This document shows positions 57,241 through 64,000 of a DNA stretch of 64,000 nt, piece by piece. The stretch lies in NCBI GenBank assembly GCA_030077755.1, contig JAQJZZ010000014.1, positions 1,922,001-1,986,000 of the forward strand. The letters are read 5' to 3'. The position numbers were made by a program, and so were the translations under genes. Under the pieces are notes generated by a model. The model made no database searches, was not told the DNA's origin, and was given only the letters and a program-made list of their open reading frames with translations. The DNA comes from Filosporella fistucella. Lineage: Eukaryota > Ascomycota > Leotiomycetes > Helotiales. Every line of letters starts with the position of its first letter. Positions within the stretch are counted from its first letter, which is position 1.

Positions 57241-59563
57241 TCAATCAGTATCAAAACTCTCTCCTTCAACCCACGTCCCGCTCTTTCCTCCCTCTTTCCT
57301 TACTACCCTTAGCCCGTCAATCCGCATGCCCTTATCCACAGCTTTACACATATCATAAACCGTCAAACTCGCCACACTCGCCGCAGTAAGTGCTTCCATC
57401 TCTACACCAGTCTTGCCATCACATTGCACAGTAGCCGTAATCTCAATACTTCCGTACTCTCCCCCTTTCTTCATTCCGTCCGTCTTCTTTTCACTTACGC
57501 CGTCATTTCCAAATTCTATCTTCTTATGAAAGGGATACGCATCACCTTGTCCTGTGCCCGCCCATCTGACTATAGTTTTCTCACCCTCTCCTTCTTTCTC
57601 TTCCTTAGGAGTACATACTTCCAACTCAACAAGGACATGCGTAATCATAATCGGATGACACAACGGCACCAACTCACTCGTTTTTTTGGCAGCCATAATA
57701 CCAGCTATACGCGCCACACTCAATACGTCTCCTTTCTTCATGCTGTTAGAGTGGATCAGGGGAAGAGCTGTATGGTTACTGAAGTAAAGGATACAAGCTG
57801 CGGTTGCGAGACGGGTGGTAGGTGTTTTGGAGGAGATGGAGACCATGTGCGCGGTGCCTTTAGGGGTAAGGTGGGTGAGTTTTGGTGGGGAAGGAGAGCG
57901 TTTGGTGGTATACAAGCGGATTGAGGAAGTAGTAGATGAGGAGAGGAGGTAGTGTGGGACTTTCTGCCACGAGTGCTTGGGCAGTAGGCGTCTTGGAAGG
58001 TCGGGGGAAGTTGCAGGTATGGGTCGGTTATCTATGAGTAGTTAGCTAAAGCACAGAGAAAATAAGGGAGAAGAATTTGAAATTTGCTGTATAGTAGCGC
58101 AAGATGGGTAAGGTGCTGCAAGTGGCAATTGACATGACGCAAGCAAGATTTGTGATAAGACAAGAACAGCCAATTTTCAGGTACATCCATTGCTATACAG
58201 CTACGTACACCGGGTATATGCTCAAATACGCCATTTATGCAGTATGCAACCCCAAAAATTTAAATGAGACCTACCCACCTATCAAGATCATGGGCCGATT
58301 TTTCATGTTTTCTAGCTCTCCCATTCCTGCGTGCTTTTCTTTCTTCCTACTGACCGCTAGGCCAATGACATCTAATAATTCTCGCTCATGTTCTGTACCT
58401 CCAAGCGGGCTTTGAGAGGTTGAGAGACCTTGCTGACGATCCATTTCAATTTGCTTCATTGCTTCGAATGCTTCCTCATTGATAGGATTGCCGTTATTTG
58501 TTTTTCTTAGTATATCTCGAAGGGATACTTCTGCATTTCCGAAGAGACAAACTTTCAAATTACCATCACTGGTAATTCGAAGCCTATTACACGTGCCGCA
58601 AAAGTTATGCGTCATGCTCGTAATGAAGCCCATCTTTCCTACAAATCCGGGGATTTCGTATGTTTTGCTTGTATCATTTTTGTGATCTTGAACCTTCCTT
58701 AAGCTGGGGTACTTCTCACGAATCATGTCAAGCATTTCTTGATAGCTGAGCATTTTCCCCTGGCTCCATTTGTTGCCATCGAATGGCATGTATTCGATGA
58801 AACGGACTTCAAGGTCTTGTTCGCGTCCCAGCTCCACGAACGGGAGAATCTCTCTTTCATTCACTCCCCTCATCACCACACAATTAATTTTCAATTTGAT
58901 TCCCGCACCAAGTTTGTTCATCTCCAATATCCGATTGATGCTTTTCATGACGGCCTCGAAGCCTTTCCTCCTTGTCATGATTTGAAATTGCCAAGGATCC
59001 AGAGTATCTAAACTGAGATTGACACCAGTGAGTCCTGCTTCTACCATGGCATCTAGTTTCCGATGTAGAGTGACTCCATTGGTAGTTAGACATAGTTCCC
59101 GCAGGCCTTGTGAACGTAGAGAGCCAATCTGACTCATAAGTGGGAGAATGTCTCGCCGAATCGTTGGCTCTCCGCCTGTCAAACGAATCTTTGTAACTCC
59201 TTGGGAAACAAACACCGAGGAGAGCATGAATATCTCAGGTGTTGTGAGGAGATTTGGTGGAGGTGATTGAGGTACACCTTCCTCCGGCATGCAGTATAGA
59301 CATCTAAGATTGCATTTTTCTGTTATAGATATTCGAAGATAGTCGTGTTGACGTTGGTAGCTGTCTGTGAGGAAGGAGGAGAAAGGCTTTGCATTCTTGA
59401 TAGCTTCTCGCCGGCTTTCGACTGCTGGAGGGGGAGGAAGAACATGGGGAGGATATTCTTGAATCGCAGGAGTTACGGAAGTGATGTTTCTTAGAGAGGA
59501 GGGAAGTCTCCGCTTGCCACTGCTGATCGCCGTTCCCCGGCTTGCTGTTCTGAGCAACTTCAT
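57241..59563 (-). CDS. cnxABC: Bifunctional molybdenum cofactor biosynthesis protein MoaA-MoaC (CnxABC)
   Basis: Exons 59563..58279 and 58031..57241 give about 691 aa. The first exon encodes a MoaA-type radical-SAM GTP 3',8-cyclase with a mitochondrial-like basic N-terminus, the first [4Fe-4S] motif CNLRCLYC (84, 88, 91), [11 protein letters not shown], and a second cluster CGTC...C (about 319-336). The second exon is MoaC (cyclic pyranopterin monophosphate synthase): [26 protein letters not shown] and [22 protein letters not shown]. Together they turn GTP into cPMP, the first step of molybdenum cofactor synthesis, as in Aspergillus cnxABC and human MOCS1. If the 247-nt intron is kept, MoaA ends in Gly-Gly; splicing removes it. 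The gene is divergent from the WRAP73-like gene. Confidence 0.95.
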
Positions 59564-59883
59564 TGTCGCAGACGGTGTAGAAGAGAAATGTCGAGGGATG
59601 TGTCGCCTTTATGTTGGAAAACTTGCCATCCTGCCGCAGTACATCAGCTCTTCCCGGAACTTTTCAAGAAAAGAAAGTATTTCCTAACTGTGTGACGGAG
59701 ATGCTTTTATGTAAGTGGGGTTAATCGTTAAAGACGGCTTGCAGCGGAGAGCTGTGATGCGGGCTGCGAGCTGCTTATCTTATCGCGCTATCTCAGCGTG
59801 GAAGCCTCGACATTGAGGCATAAATATAAACAATGGACATAATTCGGAGTATCTGCGACTGACACCATCTAGCAACAGTGACA
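59564..59883. promoter_or_regulatory. Divergent promoter of cnxABC and WRAP73-like gene
   Basis: 320 bp lie between the two start codons. GATA-type cores (TTATCT, TTATCG) are present near 59775..59785, which is of interest because nitrogen-source regulators of GATA type control molybdoenzyme genes in fungi; the match is too short to call a site. Confidence 0.45.
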
Positions 59884-61616
59884 ATGCGGTTCTCTCGGAC
59901 ATTGAAGTGTAAGACTCCATGAACTTTTCTATTGAGCATTCTGCTAACATTCTTCCCAATATTAGCCTCCACTCAATCAATTCCAAGCCCAAATGGCGCA
60001 TACATTGCTACCATCTTTCCATCTCAACTGAGCATTCGTGAGACGCGATCGCTCGAGATATCACGCGTTATATCCCTCCCGCCCGACCTTACCACCTCCA
60101 TTACATACTTCCTATGGTCGGCGTCATCGACTCGAGTCCTTGTAGCCTCTGCAGAAAACATCCGAATCTTTTCACTATCAAATCCGCAATTCTCGGCCAG
60201 CATCACTCATCCCACGGCAGGGACTACCAAGGTAGCATTTTTGGCATTTGGGGCGAACGAGGACGAAATACTTGTGTTCTCCGACTTTGGACTAAAACTT
60301 TCAATACATAATCTCACTACATCAAAATCGGTGGAAATCAATGCGCCTAAGTTTTATAATCCAAGTGTTGCTACGAGGGGCTATGCGTACAGGCATGGAA
60401 CATCTCATTTGGCGCTGTTGACCCGAAGTGGTGGGAAAGACGTAATAAGCGTACATGGACCGAAATCTCTGGATATAAAGAGATCATGGTGGCCGGATAC
60501 CATTGACGCCCAAGGATTGAGTTGGAGTGCTGATGGCCGTTGGCTCATTGTCTGGGAATCAGCATCTCAAGGGCACAGGCTGTTTATTTATACAGCAGAT
60601 GGACATCTTTTCAAGACTTGGAATGGCCCGGTAGCAACTTCGGACGAGGACGCACAATTATCTCTGGGAGCTGGTATCAAGCTCCTTGAATGGAGCAGTA
60701 ATGGCGCACATATAGCTCTTGGTGATTTCAGTATGAGGGTGACACTTCTTTCCGCGCCGTGGTTCTCTGAATCAATGACGATTCAACATACATTGGCAGT
60801 GACTCCTGCAGAGACGTTACAGGTAAGACTTGATTGGCACCAAAAGTACACTTCTAATACACTCAGATCTGGCAGGAGCAAATATCTCCCTCGCCGAGCG
60901 GGGGTGCTATTCGTGAGTTTGTACAAGCAACGCAAGCAATTTGTCCTCCAACAACATATCCTGCTCATTCTGCAAACGCAGAGCCAAAAACTGGCACATG
61001 TATGATCAGTTTCGATCATTCGGGTACACTCCTGGCGACTCGTACAGAAAATATGCCTACTACAGTGTGGATATGGGACATAGGCACACGGATCCTTCGC
61101 GCAGTCATGATTCTCCACGCTTCCATAGCAAAAATCAGTTGGCATCCCTCAATAAACGAATTGCTCATGATTCGCTGTGAAGGCGATGAGGGGCGCCGAT
61201 TGGTACATATTTGGGACCCATCCTGGCCAACGCCTCAAATTCTCGATTTCGCAACACAAATGCCTGGTGGAAAAATACTCGGAAAGACAAAAGCTCGGTG
61301 GCTTAATGTGGATGACCCTCATCCTGCAATTTATTTCAGTGACTCTCAAGATTGCTTGCTATTGTCGATATCAGAGCCAGAAGATGGCGATGTACCATGG
61401 CAAGATTCCGAGATCAGAGGTGTAGACATCTACGGGCAGAGAGAAGAAAGTCCACTCAACCTTGTCCCTGCACCCGAGAGGACATACAAACTACGAAAAG
61501 CGGAGGAATTTACAGAAGACGAAAAGTATAACTGGACTGCAAGTGGGGAGAGCGATGAGGTCGAAGACACCTTTCAATTTCGCAAATTTGTAGAACCCGA
61601 CGACTCTTTCTTCTGA
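59884..61616 (+). CDS. WRAP73/Wdr8-like WD40 protein
   Basis: Exons 59884..59908, 59966..60822 and 60867..61616 give about 543 aa. The first exon holds only MRFSRTLK. Weak WD40 repeats run through the chain; the clearest blocks are SPNGAYIATIFPSQLSIRE, LSWSADGRWLIVWES, LEWSSNGAHIALGDF, and SFDHSGTLLATRTENMPTTVWIWDI with ILHASIAKISWHP. This order matches the WRAP73 (Wdr8) family, which in fission yeast acts with Msd1 to anchor spindle microtubule minus ends at the pole body. The C-terminus is acidic. It probably acts at the spindle pole body or centrosome equivalent; the assignment rests on my recollection of the family pattern. Confidence 0.82.
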
Positions 61617-63269
61617 TCAAAATAGGGACTTGCTTCCCAGCGCCAAACCTGGTTTGGGGTTTCATTCTCTGGCTCATAGTGGCACAGCGGTCGGGAAAGT
61701 TTTATCACTTTCCGAGCTTTCATCAGTCTGAGGCAATTTTCTGTCAAGATTGAAGATAAACAAAGTCTCCGACGGAATTCGGTCCTGTTGAATTGTTCTC
61801 ATTTTGAGGACGAGCTCAGTCCACATGTGATGCAAACCTGATGAGGTAGCACTCACATATCATATCCCAGCTGTGGCGGTGCAACGGTGCAATCCCATTC
61901 TGATTCCGCACATTGCGACGCTTTATCTCCATTTTGAGCTAGCAATTCGCGCCGCAATATGGGAGATTCAATTGGATGGGTAAATGGAATTAGTGCAACG
62001 CTTCGATTTCGATTTCCACAATTGAATCTGCAGGACGGAAAGGTTACCGTGTCCGCCTAAAAATTTGTTGATGGGGAGTCGAAAGAGTGGTGGCCGAAGG
62101 GATGCTGCAGTGGATTTCGTGGCCGTCAGCACTCTAATTTCGCGGCCTGACGATCGAGGAAGAAGGGAAAGGAGCTCCAATTGAGCAGCGAGCATCAGGT
62201 CAAGTGTTGCTGTCATGGGGTTCTGAGTTGGCATGAGACTTGATATAGGAGAAGAAGATAGTCGGTCTGGAGGATAGAAAGGAAACATATCAGCGTCATC
62301 CAGCAGGAGTATGAAATGCTTCAAGCCCTGCTTTTCTGCATCTTGACACATCAGCCCAGTTACAAGCCAAACTAACACTTCCATCTTCTTTCACACAGAC
62401 AAATCACACGGCGTGTAACAGCAGTTGAGCCACCGCTAAAACGCTCGGTACGCCCCTTGTCCCTGGTTGCTGCACTCAGGGTCCTGTTGCTCCCTGGCCT
62501 GGTCTGCCTGGAGACTGGAGACTGGACTCGCCAGATCACCAAAACCATACCAAGGTTAGCGTAGTAAGGTACTCTGTACCAGTAGGTACGTACCCAAACC
62601 AAAAATTCCTGTCCCACACCGCGGTGTAATGTAGCAATGGAACCGCAGCTTGCGTCTGCGTCCTTCGTGGGAACTCTGAATTCGGACTGTACTCGTGCTT
62701 GCCGTAATCAATGTACTCAGTCAGTGGGCGCAGTGGGCTGGCTGGACTAGGTACTGTACGAAGTACCTAGGTTCAGCATCCGCCAAATTTACCCTTCCCT
62801 CTCCAGCTCCTCTCTCACCAGCCTGAGACACTTGCAGCAGACAGGACGGAAATGCTAAAAAGGGCGCTCTCGTTGAGGTGGATTGGCCTTGGCTAGCACT
62901 GGGCACTGCCTTGGCTGTATCCAGGCGAGGCTTGCTTTTATCGTGGGCTTAATTTTGGGCGTGTCCTCTTAACCACCTTCCTCTGCCCTGCTGAGATTCC
63001 CACTCTTGTTGTTGGTTTGTTGCATCCTTCTTTCTTGCTCAACTTCACGCAGAGTGATTGAATGGAATCCGTCTTCTACCTCACTCCTTCCTGCCGCCTC
63101 TATTCGAAGTGATTGAGATCCAATTGCAGAATCAAATTCGCTCTCGCAAAATTGTTTGCTGGTCGTATACTCCTACTCAATTTCCCCAGCTGAAGTTCTC
63201 CACACCTCCACGACCCCAAACCTGAACGACATTCTCGAAAAATCAACATCTGCAACAGCTATAGCTACG
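61617..63269. other. Intergenic, 1.65 kb, no supported gene
   Basis: Several minus-strand frames (for example 61968..62384) overlap low-complexity or repeated short sequence and are not convincing. A GGAGACTGGAGACTGGACT direct repeat lies at about 62511..62528. The last 500 bases form a CT-rich promoter and leader for the sterol isomerase gene. Confidence 0.4.
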
Positions 63270-64000
63270 ATGGCCTCAAAGATCTTGAACAGCGCGCTCA
63301 ATGCCTCCGCTCCTATCATGGTCACCAATCACCCTTACTACCCTCTCGAGGTCGAAATTGCTTCGTACTTGGCCAATGAGTGGAGCATGGAGATTCTGCT
63401 GGCCATTTTTGCTGCTATGTGGGTGGTAATCATGATGGGCACCAAGCTCGTGGTTGATAGAATTCACCCAAACTTGAAGTCTACTGAGAAGGCAGCCATC
63501 TGGTGGTGGGTGCTCTGTAAGTACTTTTTTCCCACTTGTCAAAGTCCCCGTATCTTCGCAGATCCTGAAAGTCGAGGACAAGGTGTGGGAAGCTAATTTG
63601 GAGCTTCAATTGACCAATTGAATTTTTGCTAACTGCATTGTAGCTGGGGCTATTCATCTCTTCTTCGAGGGCTATTTCTCCCTTCACCACCACCGTATGG
63701 GACCAGCACAAGATCTTTTTGGTCAATTATGGAAGGAATATGCGCTTTCAGACTCGAGATATTTGACCTCTGATCCATTTGTTCTTTGCATGGAGACTGT
63801 CACTGCTGTATGTCTCTGACAAACCCTTTGTACAAGCTGAAAGGAGGTGGAACTGATCTGCGAATAGTTTACATGGGGACCTCTTTGCTTCATTGTCGCA
63901 GCCTTCATCATCACCGGAAACCCCCTCCGTCACCCTTTGACAATCATTGTCTGCGTTGGACAAATCTACGGTCTCATTCTCTACTATGCTACTAGCATGT
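63270..64000 (+). CDS. Emopamil-binding-protein-type sterol delta8-delta7 isomerase, 5' part
   Basis: Exons 63270..63516, 63644..63807 and 63868..64000 (cut by the window end) give the first 181 residues or so. An N-terminal HPYYPLEVEI stretch and membrane helices (about 38-58, then HLFFEGYFSLHH) are followed by QLWKEYALSDSRYL and DPFVLCMETVTAF, then FTWGPLCFIVAAFIITGNPLRHP. These are the EXPERA-fold helices and active-site His, Glu and polar residues of EBP proteins, and fungal members form part of ergosterol synthesis (C-8 sterol isomerase-like). It lies in the endoplasmic reticulum membrane. Two phase-consistent introns (127 and 60 nt) were removed. The ATG at 63270 is the first in frame. 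Confidence 0.88.

Noticed and set aside
61968..62384. 138-codon minus-strand frame
   Set aside because: Its start and composition are not protein-like and it overlaps promoter-like sequence.

Overview
This window is nuclear DNA of a filamentous ascomycete (Pezizomycotina). The gene models carry short introns (mostly 40-110 nt, GT-AG, with CTRAC-like branch sites), and the gene set is typical of moulds: a Zn(II)2Cys6 regulator, a HET-domain protein, a GH30 hydrolase, a fused MoaA-MoaC gene, a YTP1-type membrane protein and a sterol isomerase. A leotiomycete is my guess from overall impression; nothing here proves the class. Exon joins were worked out by hand from splice signals, and every multi-exon model listed closes in frame.

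Left part (1-18.1 kb): a dynamin/AIG1-like P-loop GTPase with a C-terminal zinc ribbon (-), a Zn2Cys6 transcription factor with a GC-AG intron (-), a YTP1-like membrane protein (+), a small four-helix membrane protein (-), an AIF/AMID-like FAD oxidoreductase (+), a secreted S41 (CPAF-like) peptidase with an extra Cys-rich module (+), and a membrane-anchored alpha/beta hydrolase of the TAP type (+).

Centre (18.97-35.9 kb): the most unusual part. Four very large genes stand as two head-to-head pairs: A (-, about 1361 aa) and B (+, 1170 aa, no intron), then C (-, an S8 subtilase-like protein of about 801 aa with Glu at the usual catalytic Asp position) and D (+, about 1643 aa, with a DUF6603-type C-terminal half). 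None shows a signal peptide or membrane anchor. A, B and D carry motifs that I recall from long uncharacterised bacterial proteins, so I read the block as a bacterial-type multi-protein system domesticated in a fungus. Its function is unknown.

Right part (36-64 kb): a Fringe-like type II glycosyltransferase (+), a small CxxC/CxxC protein with an in-frame amber codon (+), about 2.8 kb without convincing genes, a two-RRM RNA-binding protein (+), a 2.2-kb gene-poor stretch, a GH30 glycosidase (-), a disordered conserved-looking protein (-), a secreted Gln/Asn-rich protein (-), fibrillarin (+), a HET-domain protein (+), the bifunctional molybdenum cofactor gene cnxABC (MoaA-MoaC, -) divergent from a WRAP73-like WD40 protein (+), and the 5' part of an emopamil-binding-protein-type sterol isomerase (+) that runs off the end. 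Apart from the A-D island the neighbours do not form an obvious pathway.
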